Shown here: piece after piece, positions 38,611 through 49,345 of the stretch | Position numbering within the stretch: the stretch's first letter is position 1 | How the letters are laid out: each line of letters starts with the position of its first letter | Assembly (NCBI RefSeq): GCF_900240975.1 | Contig: NZ_LT968776.1 | Span: 806,001-870,000, forward strand | Reading direction: 5' to 3' | From: Mycobacterium sp. 4858 | Lineage (GTDB): Bacteria > Actinomycetota > Actinomycetes > Mycobacteriales > Mycobacteriaceae | Length of the DNA stretch: 64,000 nt | Translations under genes and position numbers: made by a program | Notes under the pieces: generated by a model | What the model was told of the DNA's origin: nothing | Database searches by the model: none | Seen by the model: the letters and a program-made list of their open reading frames with translations, nothing else

Positions 38611-39792
38611 TCAGGGCTTGAGGATGACCTTGACCGCCCCGTCCTGCTTCTTCTGGAAGATCTCGTACGCGTGCGGGGCCGCGTCGAGCGGCAGCACGTG
38701 GGAGGCGAATGTGTCGACGCCGAGGGGGTCGTCGTCGGTGAGCAGTGGCATGATGTCGTCCACCCACCTCTTCACGTTCGCCTGGCCCATCCGCAGCGTC
38801 ACCTGCTTGTCGAACAGGGTGAGCATCGGCAACGGGTCCGCCATCCCGCCGTACACCCCGATCAGCGATATCGTGCCGCCGCGGCGCACGATGTCGATGG
38901 CCGAATACAGCGCACTGAGCCGGTCCACCCCCGCCGTCTGCATGAGCCGCCTGGCGAAGACGTCGGGCAACAGGCCGGTGGCCTGCTGGGCCAGCCGGGC
39001 CGCCGGGGAACCGTGCGCTTCCATGCCCACCGCATCGATGACCGAGTCGGAGCCGCGCCCGTCGGTCAGGTCCCGGATCGCGTCGCCCAGCGAGGAATCC
39101 AGCCGCCCCAGGTCGATGGTGTGAATACCGCGTTGCGCGGCGCGTCCCAGGCGTTCGGCCACCAGGTCGACGGCCAACACCCGGTAGCCGAGATGATCTG
39201 CGATGCGCGCGGCCATGTCGCCGATGGGCCCCAGGCCGAGCACCGTCACCGTGCCGCCGTCAGGGATGTCGGCGTGGGCCACCGCCTGCCACGCGGTGGG
39301 CAGCACGTCGGACAGATAGACGAATCGCGAATCTGGCGGTCCCACAGGGACTTTGATGTGGGTGAACTGCGCCTGAGGGACGCGCAGCAACTCGGCTTGC
39401 CCACCGGGGACTTCGCCGTAGAGCTCCGAGTAGCCGAACAGCGCGGCGCCCATGCCCTGCTCGCGCACCTGGGTCGTCTCGCATTGGGTGTAGAGCTGGT
39501 GGTCGCACATGTAGCAACTGCCGCAAGAGATTTGGAACGGGATCACGACGCGGTCCCCGACCCGCAGGTCGCCCGTCTCGCCGCCGACCTCGCGCACGAT
39601 TCCCATGGGTTCGTGCCCCAGGATGTCGCCGGGCTTCATGAAAGCCCCGAGGATCTCGTACAGATGCAGATCGGATCCGCAGATATTGGTCGACGTGACT
39701 TCGATGATGGCGTCGGTGGGCTTCTCGATCTTCGGATCGGGCACCGACTCCACCCGCACGTCGCGCTTGCCGTGCCACGTGACAGCTTTCAT
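38611..39792 (-). CDS. Zinc-dependent alcohol dehydrogenase, formaldehyde-dehydrogenase-like
   Basis: A 393-aa MDR-family enzyme. The catalytic zinc ligands come from NICGSDLHLYE and GHEPMG, and the structural zinc lobe is CGSCYMCDHQLYTQC. The coenzyme motif is VTVLGLGPIGDMAARIADHLG. The length and the long insert after the NAD domain match the glutathione-independent formaldehyde dehydrogenase-like group. The reaction is oxidation of an alcohol or aldehyde adduct with NAD; the substrate is not certain. It may be co-transcribed with glgX. Confidence 0.9.
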   Translation of the reverse strand: MKAVTWHGKRDVRVESVPDPKIEKPTDAIIEVTSTNICGSDLHLYEILGAFMKPGDILGHEPMGIVREVGGETGDLRVGDRVVIPFQISCGSCYMCDHQLYTQCETTQVREQGMGAALFGYSELYGEVPGGQAELLRVPQAQFTHIKVPVGPPDSRFVYLSDVLPTAWQAVAHADIPDGGTVTVLGLGPIGDMAARIADHLGYRVLAVDLVAERLGRAAQRGIHTIDLGRLDSSLGDAIRDLTDGRGSDSVIDAVGMEAHGSPAARLAQQATGLLPDVFARRLMQTAGVDRLSALYSAIDIVRRGGTISLIGVYGGMADPLPMLTLFDKQVTLRMGQANVKRWVDDIMPLLTDDDPLGVDTFASHVLPLDAAPHAYEIFQKKQDGAVKVILKP

Positions 39793-39846
39793 GAGGATGG
39801 CACATCCCCGCCTGGGCGGGCGCGAAACTCGGGCCGATGCGGCCCG

Positions 39847-40554
39847 CTAGCCGTGACAGCGCTTGAGTGGATGCTCGCTGTCGACGAGTCCCTGGGCGAT
39901 GTCGATGAGCCTGGTGTTGGACTGTTGCGAGAGGCGGGTGAGCAGTTCGAACGCCTCGATGGCGTCGAGGTTGAAGCGCTCCATGATGATTCCCTTGGCC
40001 TGGCCGATCATGTCCCGCGATGCCAGTGCGCTGCGGAACTGGTCCTGGCGCCGCAACATCGACCACGCCAGCGCGATGTGGGTGGCGTAAACGGCGCCGA
40101 GCTCCAGCGAGTCGTCGGGGAACGCGTGCGGGGCGTCGGCGTAGAAGTTGAGCGCGGCCATGCTGCCGCGGTCGACGAACAACTCGTAGGACAGGATTGA
40201 TCGGATGGGGGTCTGCTCCAGCGCGTGCCGCCGATAGCGCGGCCACCGCTGTTCTTCGCTGAGGTCCTCGACGTGCATCACGTGGTGACGCCAGGCGGCC
40301 TCCACACACGGCCCCTCCGCGTACCGGTTCTGGATCTCGTCCAACAGGACCGGGTAACGGTGCGTGGCGGCCACGTTGGTGACGGACTTACTGCGCTCGG
40401 CGAGGGTGATCCCCGCGTACTGCGAGCCCACCACATGCAGAACGCCGTTGCCGATGAGTTCGTTGAGCCCTGCCGCGGTGTCGATTTCCCGGCGTTCGAG
40501 GTTCGACACCATCTCGGCGAGCTGGGCGACCACCACCGCACTGCCGTTCTGCAT
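39847..40554 (-). CDS. GAF-ANTAR RNA-binding regulator
   Basis: About 235 aa. Residues 20-160 form a GAF domain (LHVVGSQYAGITLAERS, DLSEEQRWPRYRR), and the C-terminal 60 residues an ANTAR domain (SRDMIGQAKGIIMERFNLDA), which binds tandem RNA hairpins to prevent termination. The ATG follows AAGGGGG; frames reaching further upstream contain no domain. The ligand of the GAF domain is unknown. Together with the PAS-ANTAR protein at 42.5 kb this makes two ANTAR regulators within 3 kb. Confidence 0.88.
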   Translation of the reverse strand: MQNGSAVVVAQLAEMVSNLERREIDTAAGLNELIGNGVLHVVGSQYAGITLAERSKSVTNVAATHRYPVLLDEIQNRYAEGPCVEAAWRHHVMHVEDLSEEQRWPRYRRHALEQTPIRSILSYELFVDRGSMAALNFYADAPHAFPDDSLELGAVYATHIALAWSMLRRQDQFRSALASRDMIGQAKGIIMERFNLDAIEAFELLTRLSQQSNTRLIDIAQGLVDSEHPLKRCHG

Positions 40555-40841
40555 AGCATCCCCCTTCGAACGTCTGCCCCCTGGGTGACCGCCCAAGGGG
40601 CGAATTAGGGCACACTTCTTTTCGAGAGCCACGCCTCGCAGGTTCGATCGTTGAAAACGTGAGTTCGGTGTGTCAACCCACCAAGCGAAGTCTATCGGCC
40701 AATTAGCGAAGCGCAACCTCCCACGCCAATCACTCTGCTTGGTTCGGCAGCAGCACTGCATACACGTAATGCGCTGGCAATAAACATTTTTCGCCACAAC
40801 TACCGAATTCGCCGGCCACCGCCGTCGGTGTCGAGGACCGG

Positions 40842-41378
40842 TCAGCCTTCGGCCGACTGCTGGGCCTTCGCGTACACCAGCTGCAGGAAGTCGGCGCCGG
40901 CCAGCACCGTGAAGACGCCCGCGATCAGGCGGGTGAACCGCGGCGCGAACACCAGGCCGATCGCGAAGCCGGTCGCCACCCACATATCCAGGCAGAACGG
41001 ACAGGTCAGCAGCTCCCCCAGGCTGTGCCGGAGCGGGCTTTCGTCGCGGACCTCCTCCATAACCTCCGCCGGCCCGCCGGTGCCCGCATAGCGCGTGAAC
41101 GGCGCGCGCAGCGGGCTCGTCACCGCGTCCTTGGTCAGGGTGCGGGAGAGCTTGTGGGTGCCCAGGGTCACCGTGACCAAGTCCTGGATTCGCCAGCGAT
41201 TCGGTAGCGTGCGCCCGCTGAGCAGCGCGGCGGCGGTCGCGATGGCCACCACGGCGCTGTAGATCACCAACACCGCCACGTAGCCGCCCAGCGGCCGGGA
41301 CGCCTCACCGCGATACGCGTCCGCCTCGCGCCGTGCGCCGTCGACCACCTGGGTCTTGGCTTCCGCCACGTCTGCCAT
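40842..41378 (-). CDS. DUF1360 membrane protein
   Basis: A 178-aa protein of the DUF1360 family. It has a hydrophobic segment near residues 32-53 (YVAVLVIYSAVVAIATAAALL), a CPFCLDMWVATGFAIGLVF block with paired cysteines, and a last helix near LIAGVFTVLAGADFL. It probably spans the membrane two to three times. Function is unknown; the family is seen in spore and stress contexts. The ATG has AAGGAG seven bases upstream. About 290 bp without a gene separate it from the GAF-ANTAR start. Confidence 0.85.
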   Translation of the reverse strand: MADVAEAKTQVVDGARREADAYRGEASRPLGGYVAVLVIYSAVVAIATAAALLSGRTLPNRWRIQDLVTVTLGTHKLSRTLTKDAVTSPLRAPFTRYAGTGGPAEVMEEVRDESPLRHSLGELLTCPFCLDMWVATGFAIGLVFAPRFTRLIAGVFTVLAGADFLQLVYAKAQQSAEG

Positions 41379-41456
41379 TGCATCTCCTTCACCTCAGGGG
41401 CACAGCAGGCTGGATACCCGGTGGCGGTGCGTGCAATCGGTGGACCCGCGGGGCGG

Positions 41457-41834
41457 TCAGACACCCTGTTCACCGGCGGCGGCGCCGGTGAACCTCGCGC
41501 CCCGGACGGCGTTGCGTAGCGTCCGGTTGGTGGACCGCAGGTCGGTGTTGGCCGCCGACAGCGACGCGTTGTGGTCCTCGAGGTCGAGGATGCGGGCGAT
41601 CCCGGCCAGGTTGACGCCGGCGTCGACGAGCTCACTGATGCGCTTGAGCCGGGCCAGGTCGTCGGCGCTGTAGCGCCGGGTGCCGCCGTCGCTGCGCGCC
41701 GGCGTGATCAGACCATGGCGTTCGTACAGGCGCAACGACTGCACCGCGATGCCCGAAAGCTCGGCGGCCACCGAGATGCCGTACACGCCGTGATCGGACG
41801 CCGGGGCGCCGGAATCGCCGCGTTGGTCGGTCAT
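41457..41834 (-). CDS. MerR family regulator (HspR-like)
   Basis: About 125 aa with a MerR N-terminal winged helix-turn-helix (SVAAELSGIAVQSLRLYERH, TRRYSADDLARLKRISELV) and a coiled-coil dimer helix after residue 85. No metal-binding cysteines occur in the C-terminus. It is divergent from hsp18, as HspR-type regulators are from chaperone genes, which makes heat or stress control of hsp18 plausible. A GTG at 41837 and an ATG at 41834 are both placed behind a GAGGAG site. Confidence 0.85.
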   Translation of the reverse strand: MTDQRGDSGAPASDHGVYGISVAAELSGIAVQSLRLYERHGLITPARSDGGTRRYSADDLARLKRISELVDAGVNLAGIARILDLEDHNASLSAANTDLRSTNRTLRNAVRGARFTGAAAGEQGV

Positions 41835-41882
41835 CACGCGTCTCCTCGAAGCTAGCTGGCTCAGAAAATCTATTTATCACAC

Positions 41883-41911
41883 TTGCGACATAGTGTCGAC
41901 GGTGCTATAAG
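41883..41911 (+). promoter_or_regulatory. Candidate hsp18 promoter
   Basis: TTGCGA (41883-41888) and TATAAG (41906-41911) are separated by 17 bp, about 65 bp before the hsp18 start. This is close to a SigA-type promoter. A CGACA-TAG-TGTCG palindrome (41886-41898) overlaps the -35 element and the start of the spacer. Confidence 0.5.
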
Positions 41912-41915
41912 AAAT

Positions 41916-41933
41916 CTATGTCATTAGACATAG
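41916..41933. promoter_or_regulatory. Palindromic operator between MerR and hsp18
   Basis: CTATGTC-ATTA-GACATAG is a perfect 7-bp inverted repeat just downstream of the candidate promoter. The half site GACATA is also found in the palindrome at 41886-41898. It is a likely binding site of the neighbouring MerR regulator. Confidence 0.55.
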
Positions 41934-41978
41934 GTAATTGCCAGACCACAACCCAGATCGGAGTGAGAGGTGACCACC

Positions 41979-42428
41979 ATGCTGATGCGTAGCGACCCCT
42001 TCCGTGACCTCGACCGCTTTACCCAGCAGGCGTTCGGCACGGCCGCCCGGCCGGCGGTGATGCCGATGGACGCCTGGCGCCAGGGCGAGGAGTTCGTCGT
42101 CGAGTTCGACCTCCCGGGCATCAAGGTCGACTCGCTCGACATCGACATCGAGCGCAACGTGGTGACCGTGCGCGCCGAGCGGCCCGGCCTGGACCCCGAC
42201 CGCGAGATGCTGGCCACCGAGCGGCCGCGCGGAGTCTTCAGCCGGCAACTGGTCCTCGGAGAGAACCTCGATACCGACAAGATCGAGGCGTCCTACCGCG
42301 AAGGCGTTCTGCGCCTGCGCATTCCGGTCGCCGAACGGGCCAAGCCGCGCAAGATCACCGTCGAGCACGGCGGCGCGCAGACGGCCATCGACGAAAACGC
42401 CAAGCAGCACGAGGTCATCAACGCCTGA
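41979..42428 (+). CDS. hsp18: Hsp20 family small heat shock protein, 18-kDa antigen type
   Basis: About 149 aa. An alpha-crystallin domain fills residues 35-135 ([58 protein letters not shown]). Start and body closely follow the 18-kDa antigen of M. leprae as I know it (MLMRxDPFRxLDRF). The ATG at 41979 has GAGAGGTGA upstream; a GTG at 41970 would lie within that site. It is an ATP-independent chaperone that binds unfolding proteins. M. tuberculosis lacks this gene type, which points to a non-tuberculous species. Confidence 0.93.
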   Translation: MLMRSDPFRDLDRFTQQAFGTAARPAVMPMDAWRQGEEFVVEFDLPGIKVDSLDIDIERNVVTVRAERPGLDPDREMLATERPRGVFSRQLVLGENLDTDKIEASYREGVLRLRIPVAERAKPRKITVEHGGAQTAIDENAKQHEVINA

Positions 42429-42431
42429 CGA

Positions 42432-42482
42432 GGGCGGGCGGCGGCCCGGGTCGTGCCGGGCACACCGGCCGCCGCCCCGCCC
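42432..42482 (+). terminator. Terminator after hsp18
   Basis: GGGCGGGCGGCGGCC (42432-42446) pairs with 42467-42482 with one bulged base, and an inner CCCGG/CCGGG pair shortens the loop. The hairpin begins four bases after the stop codon. No T-tract follows. Confidence 0.65.
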
Positions 42483-42516
42483 CTGCTCAACGGTCCCAAG
42501 GGAGACCAGGTGCGAC

Positions 42517-43197
42517 ATGAAGTGGGAACTCGACGGGCAAACGGCTGACGTCGAACGGGCGTTGGCCGGCGGCGCCGCCCAACCGGCCGGCTGGTTTCGC
42601 TTCTACTTCACCGACCAGCGCTGGGAGTGGTCGGAGCAGGTCCAACGGATGCACGGCTACGAGCCCGGGACCGTCACCCCCACCACCGAACTGGTGCTCT
42701 CGCACAAGCATCCGGACGACCGCGGGCAGGTCGCGGCCACCATCGATCAGATCGTCAACACCCGCCAGGCGTTCAGCACCCGCCATCGCATCATCGACAC
42801 CGCCGGCAACGTGCGCCAGGTCGTCGTGGTGGGCGACCGGTTCTTCGACGACGACGGCGACGTGGTCGGAACGCAGGGCTTCTATATCGACGTCTCACCG
42901 GCCCCGGGACAGGCGAACGAGGAGCTTGTCAGCGCCAGGCTGGCCGAGATCAGCGAGAACCGGGCCGGCATCGAACAGGCCAAGGGCATGCTGATGCTGG
43001 TCTACGGCATCGGCGAAAGCGCGGCCTTCGAGTTGCTCAAATGGCTTTCGCAGGAAGCGAATATCAAGCTGCGGGCGCTCGCCGAGCAGATCGCGCAAGA
43101 CTTCCGCGGCGCCGGCCTGCCCCCCAACGCCCAGGCGCAGTTCGACCACCTGATGCTCACCGCACACCAACGCATCGCCCCCGCCGACGGGTCATGA
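42517..43197 (+). CDS. PAS-ANTAR RNA-binding regulator
   Basis: A 226-aa protein. Residues 20-130 form a PAS domain of the PAS_3 type (WSEQVQRMHGYEPGTVTPTT, LSHKHPDDR). The ANTAR domain lies at about 140-205 (ENRAGIEQAKGMLMLVYGIG, then FELLKWLSQEANIKLRALAE). Such proteins are antiterminators that act on RNA hairpins. Its last six bases overlap the convergent acyltransferase gene. The PAS ligand is unknown. Confidence 0.9.
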   Translation: MKWELDGQTADVERALAGGAAQPAGWFRFYFTDQRWEWSEQVQRMHGYEPGTVTPTTELVLSHKHPDDRGQVAATIDQIVNTRQAFSTRHRIIDTAGNVRQVVVVGDRFFDDDGDVVGTQGFYIDVSPAPGQANEELVSARLAEISENRAGIEQAKGMLMLVYGIGESAAFELLKWLSQEANIKLRALAEQIAQDFRGAGLPPNAQAQFDHLMLTAHQRIAPADGS

Positions 43198-44568
43198 CGA
43201 CTTGCGGCGCCGGCCACGGGCGGCGGCGGCGAGATGGCCCATGCCCTTCTCGATGCCGGTGGCGAGCGTGTCGATGTCCGGGGCGGTGTCGTAGTCGGCG
43301 GTGATCCCGAAGACGAACGTGTCGGCGTAGCTGAGCATCGCGATGCCGGTGCGCACCTGCAGCGCGATCGGCGGAATCGGCAGCAGCTCCAGCACCCGGC
43401 GGCCCATCAGCCGCTGGCGGCTGCGCGGGCCGGGCACGTTGGTCGCCAACGCGACCACCGCCCGCTGAGGCAACCGGGACAGCAACCGAATCGCCCACGC
43501 GGACAACGCAAATGGGGTGCGCTTGGCTGCCACCACCACCGCGCTGCCGCCCTCGCTCTGGCCACTCGCCTTGGCGCGGGCGAGCCGGTGGTGCACGAGC
43601 TTGAGCTGCTGCACCGGATCGGGCTCGTCGACCGGCAGCAACGGCAGCATCGCCGAGACCCGGTTACCCGCGACATGGAAATGGTCGACCGCGCGCACCG
43701 AGACGGGAACCAGGGTGCGCAGGGAATCCGGGCCGGGCTGCTCCCCGCGCGCCAGCAGGATCGCCCGATAGCTGTGTGTGATCGCCGCCAACGCAACGTC
43801 GTTCAGCGTGACGTCGAATGCCCGGGCGACCTTGTTCATGTCTGCCAGCCCGACGCGTGCGGCACTGTACCGCCGCATCGTGGTGACCGACCCGTGCAGC
43901 GACGACTCCGGGGCGGGGTGCAGCAGGCCGGCCGCCAGCTCGGCCACCCCGATCGCCGCGTGTTCGGCCGCGGCCACCGCGCCGAACGCGCTCCGACCGA
44001 TTCCGCCGACCCAGCTCAAGGGGTTGAGGCTCACCTTCGGCGCATCGGGATGCGCGGGCTTCTTCGCGGCGCCGACGTCGGCGGCAAAGCTGTCCTCGTC
44101 GCCGTCGTCGCTGAACTTCGCCAGCAGCTGGGTGGTCGCGATGCCGTCGGCGATGCAGTGGTGGATCTTGGTCAGCACCGCCCACCGGCCCTTGCCGAGC
44201 CCCTCGATGATCCAGCATTCCCACAGCGGGCGCTCCCGATCGAGCCGGTGTTCCATCAGCGTGGCGATCATGTCGAACAGCTCCGCGTCGCCGCCGGGGT
44301 GCGGCAGCGCGACCCGGTGCAGGTGGCGCCCGAGGTCGAAGCGGGGGTCGTCCACCCACTCCGGCGGCCGCAGGTCGAGTGGGTGGGTCCGCAGGACCTG
44401 CCGGCAGCGCGGGATCGTCTCGACCCGTTCGGCAAACGACGCGGCGAACTCTTTGTACGTCGGAGCCGGTCCCTCCACGATCGACACCGCGCCCACCGCC
44501 AGGCTGACGTGGGGATCGGAGTCCTCGACCTCCAGGAAACCGGCGTCCAGGGCGGTCAGTTGCTCCAT
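43192..44568 (-). CDS. tgs1: Wax ester/triacylglycerol synthase, Tgs1-like
   Basis: About 458 aa of the WS/DGAT family. The catalytic HHxxxDG lies at 136-142 (HHCIADG). Other family blocks are PLWECWIIEGL, VTLNDVALAAITHSYRAILL and NVPGPRSRQRLMGRRVLEL. The sequence follows M. tuberculosis Tgs1 (Rv3130c) throughout as I recall it, so it is likely the main triacylglycerol synthase, joining acyl-CoA to diacylglycerol in dormancy. The ATG at 44568 lies about 33 bp after a DosR-type box. Orthology to Rv3130c is inferred, not tested by alignment. Confidence 0.88.
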   Translation of the reverse strand: MEQLTALDAGFLEVEDSDPHVSLAVGAVSIVEGPAPTYKEFAASFAERVETIPRCRQVLRTHPLDLRPPEWVDDPRFDLGRHLHRVALPHPGGDAELFDMIATLMEHRLDRERPLWECWIIEGLGKGRWAVLTKIHHCIADGIATTQLLAKFSDDGDEDSFAADVGAAKKPAHPDAPKVSLNPLSWVGGIGRSAFGAVAAAEHAAIGVAELAAGLLHPAPESSLHGSVTTMRRYSAARVGLADMNKVARAFDVTLNDVALAAITHSYRAILLARGEQPGPDSLRTLVPVSVRAVDHFHVAGNRVSAMLPLLPVDEPDPVQQLKLVHHRLARAKASGQSEGGSAVVVAAKRTPFALSAWAIRLLSRLPQRAVVALATNVPGPRSRQRLMGRRVLELLPIPPIALQVRTGIAMLSYADTFVFGITADYDTAPDIDTLATGIEKGMGHLAAAARGRRRKSS

Positions 44569-44600
44569 GGTGCTACTTTCCGCGCCGCAATGCCCCGCTG

Positions 44601-44620
44601 GCAGGGCCGTAAGTCCCCAA
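44601..44620 (-). promoter_or_regulatory. DosR box upstream of tgs1 (possibly also ppsA)
   Basis: On the minus strand the 20 bases read TTGGGGACTTACGGCCCTGC, close to the consensus TTSGGGACTWWAGTCCCSAA. The site lies 33-52 bp before the tgs1 start. A weaker copy on the plus strand (44624-44643, GGTCGAACGGCGG core) faces ppsA. Confidence 0.7.
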
Positions 44621-44815
44621 CTACTGAGGTCGAACGGCGGCTGTGGCGGCGCGCCCCCGGCCATATCGTGAGGGGGTGACGGGAAAGCAATTGAGCAGCG
44701 CGGCAGATGCTTTCGCAGCCGCGTCCCGCACCGACCCGACCGCACTGCCGGACCGATCGAGATCGATCTGCTGCCGCTTCTACGACGCGATGCAACCCAC
44801 CGGAGGAAGAACACC

Positions 44816-47221
<2,406 letters not shown>

Positions 47222-47229
47222 TCGACTGA

Positions 47230-47294
47230 GCGTCGAGATTGCCTTCAGGGTTGAAGATCGTGAGCATTCACGACCCTGAGCGCAATCTCGGCGC
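47230..47294. repeat. Intergenic palindromic repeat, copy 2 (convergent genes)
   Basis: Arms 47230-47253 (GCGTCGAGATTGCC start) and 47271-47294 pair at 20 of 24 positions with a 17-nt loop. It sits between the ppsA stop and the opposing ketosynthase stop. It is the same family as 33528-33595. Confidence 0.75.
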
Positions 47295-47309
47295 GGCCTG
47301 GCTCAGCAT

Positions 47310-48197
47310 TCACCCGCGCGGCGGCTGGCGATAGAGGGCGGCGCCGGCGACGACGTCGGCCCCGGCCGCGACGAACAGAACCCGCGCGCCCGCCGGCAAC
47401 CGCTCGGCCCGCCGCCCGAACGCGGCGGCCAGGGCGGCGGTGTGCATGCGTTCGTCGTCGGCGACGCTGATCGACTCGACCGGCACGCCCAGCCGGGCGC
47501 CCAGTGCGCTGCGGTATCCGGCCCGGGCGGGGGCGGCGACGATCGCGTCGACGTCGGACAGCCGCACCGACTGCTCGGCAAGGCACGCCGACACCGCCCG
47601 CCCGGCCGCCGCGGCGAACCGCTCGTCCATCGCCGCCGACTGAGAGAAGCGCAGGACGTTGCGGGAATCGGCGAAACCCACCGTGGCGGTGAAGGTTTCG
47701 TCACCGTCTTCACTCGGATCGTTCACCCAGGAGACCCGGCTGAGACCGTAGTCGTCGTCGGACCAGCCGCACAGCATCGCCGCGCCGGCGGCCGAGAAGC
47801 CGAAGTGCTCGCTCATCCCGTGCCCGGGGTCGGCGTCGCTGGCGACCACCAGCGCGCGCCGGATGGCGCGGCTGCGCATGAACCCGTCGACGATCTGCAG
47901 CGCCGTGAGCAGCCCACAGGTGCCGTTGGCGATGTCGAAGGAGAAGGTGCCGTGCGCGCCGGCGTGCGGGTCCTCCGGGTTGGCGCCGATGTCGTCCTGG
48001 ATCAGCGCGGCGAGCGCCGGCTCACCGAGGTTGCGGTCGCGGTAAATGCCGGCATTGACGACGAGGTCGAGGTCTTTGGCCTCGCATCCGGCCCGCTTCA
48101 GGCAGTCCTTGGCGGCGACGACGGCCAGGTGCAACGCGCTGTGGCGCCCCCGCAGCCGCGGATGCGAGACGTCGATCCGATCAATCACCGTGCCCAT
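47310..48197 (-). CDS. KAS III-like protein, degenerate partner of the next gene
   Basis: A 295-aa thiolase-fold protein with the KAS III pattern (ALHLAVVAAKDCLKRAG; FDIANGTCGLLTALQIVDGF with Cys94). The expected His and Asn of the triad are not visible: aligned positions read AAPARAGY and DDERMHTA. It may be inactive or take part as a heterodimer, as PqsB does with PqsC. The start overlaps the end of the full-length KAS III gene by 17 bp, so both are translated together. Exact biosynthetic role unknown. Confidence 0.8.
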   Translation of the reverse strand: MGTVIDRIDVSHPRLRGRHSALHLAVVAAKDCLKRAGCEAKDLDLVVNAGIYRDRNLGEPALAALIQDDIGANPEDPHAGAHGTFSFDIANGTCGLLTALQIVDGFMRSRAIRRALVVASDADPGHGMSEHFGFSAAGAAMLCGWSDDDYGLSRVSWVNDPSEDGDETFTATVGFADSRNVLRFSQSAAMDERFAAAAGRAVSACLAEQSVRLSDVDAIVAAPARAGYRSALGARLGVPVESISVADDERMHTAALAAAFGRRAERLPAGARVLFVAAGADVVAGAALYRQPPRG

Positions 48198-49296
48198 AGC
48201 GGCTCACCACATCCTCGTCCAGGGTCAACAAGACCACACCGATCTCCAGCCCGGAGGCCAACGCCAGCAACGCGATTCGCTCCCCGGGCTTGATCCGCCC
48301 GGCCTCGAGTTCCTCGACGAGCGCCACCGTGTGGGTCGTGGAGGCGGTGTTCCCGTAGCGGTCGACGGTGATCACCGCGTCGTGGCGCGGGCTGTCGCCG
48401 AACACCTCCGACATCCGGGCCATTCCCTTGCGGATGGCGCGCGCTGACGTCTGGTGGGTGATGACGTGGTCGATGTCATGGATCGAAAGACCAACGGTGT
48501 CAAGCACTTCGCTCAACAGCAGCGGGGTGTTGGCGATCGCGGCCTTCTGGATGGCGCGGGAGTTGGTGAACATCCGCGCGCCGGGGTCGTCCCCCTGCGG
48601 ATACGCCAGGCAGAGCCGGCTGTAGTCGGCGACGGTGGTGAAGCCCGCCAGGGCGATGCCGGCCGAACCGGCCGGCGCCCGCTCGAGCAGCAGCGCCGCG
48701 CCGGCATCGCCCAGGGTCAGGCAGGCCAGCTCCTTGCTCATGATGTTGCGGATGTGCCGGGCGGCGTTGTTGGAAAGCTGCGAGATGTACTCGCCGCTGA
48801 CGACCAGCCCGCGCTCGACGACGCCCTGGCGGATCCAGTTGTTCAAAATCGTTACGCCCGTGAGCATTCCGGCGCACGCGTTGGACACGTCGAACGTCAT
48901 CGCGTTCACCGCCCCGATCCCGCGCGCCACGGCGCTGCTCATGGTCGGCTCGAGCCACTGGGTCAGCCCGTCGCGGAACTTGGTGATGCTGCAGCTGATC
49001 ACCACGTCGAGCGCCGCCGGGTCCTGTTGCGCGGTGGCCAGGCAGTTCAGCGCCGCCGAGCTGGCCAGGGTGTAGGAATCCTCGTCGCCCACCGACACCC
49101 GGCGTTCGCGGATCCCGGTCAGCCGTTCCAGGTCGATGTGGGTGTGGTGGCGGGTCGACGCCATCAGCTCGTCGGTCGTCAGGTGGGTTCCGGGCAGATG
49201 CCGGCCCGCGGCCGCGACCCGCGCGACGAAGGGGGCCTCAGGACCTTCCCCGGCCGCTTCCCCGGTTGTTTCCATCACCAGCCAGTGCCGAGTCAT
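48181..49296 (-). CDS. KAS III-like ketoacyl synthase (complete catalytic triad)
   Basis: A 371-aa FabH/OleA-like enzyme. It has Cys141 (SNACAGML), His281 (VITHQTSAR) and Asn316 (DRYGNTAST). An acyl thioester is expected to be bound on Cys and condensed with a malonyl or second acyl unit. The ATG at 49296 has a near-perfect AAGGAGGTG ribosome site. It lies 50 bp after the nitroreductase stop on the same strand, and its last 17 bp overlap the degenerate partner gene, so three genes probably share one transcript. The acceptor cannot be predicted. Confidence 0.87.
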   Translation of the reverse strand: MTRHWLVMETTGEAAGEGPEAPFVARVAAAGRHLPGTHLTTDELMASTRHHTHIDLERLTGIRERRVSVGDEDSYTLASSAALNCLATAQQDPAALDVVISCSITKFRDGLTQWLEPTMSSAVARGIGAVNAMTFDVSNACAGMLTGVTILNNWIRQGVVERGLVVSGEYISQLSNNAARHIRNIMSKELACLTLGDAGAALLLERAPAGSAGIALAGFTTVADYSRLCLAYPQGDDPGARMFTNSRAIQKAAIANTPLLLSEVLDTVGLSIHDIDHVITHQTSARAIRKGMARMSEVFGDSPRHDAVITVDRYGNTASTTHTVALVEELEAGRIKPGERIALLALASGLEIGVVLLTLDEDVVSRYGHGD

Positions 49297-49345
49297 CGAT
49301 GGCACCTCCTTGGCTTCGTCCTTGCCGTAGTCCTGGGCATGTCGG

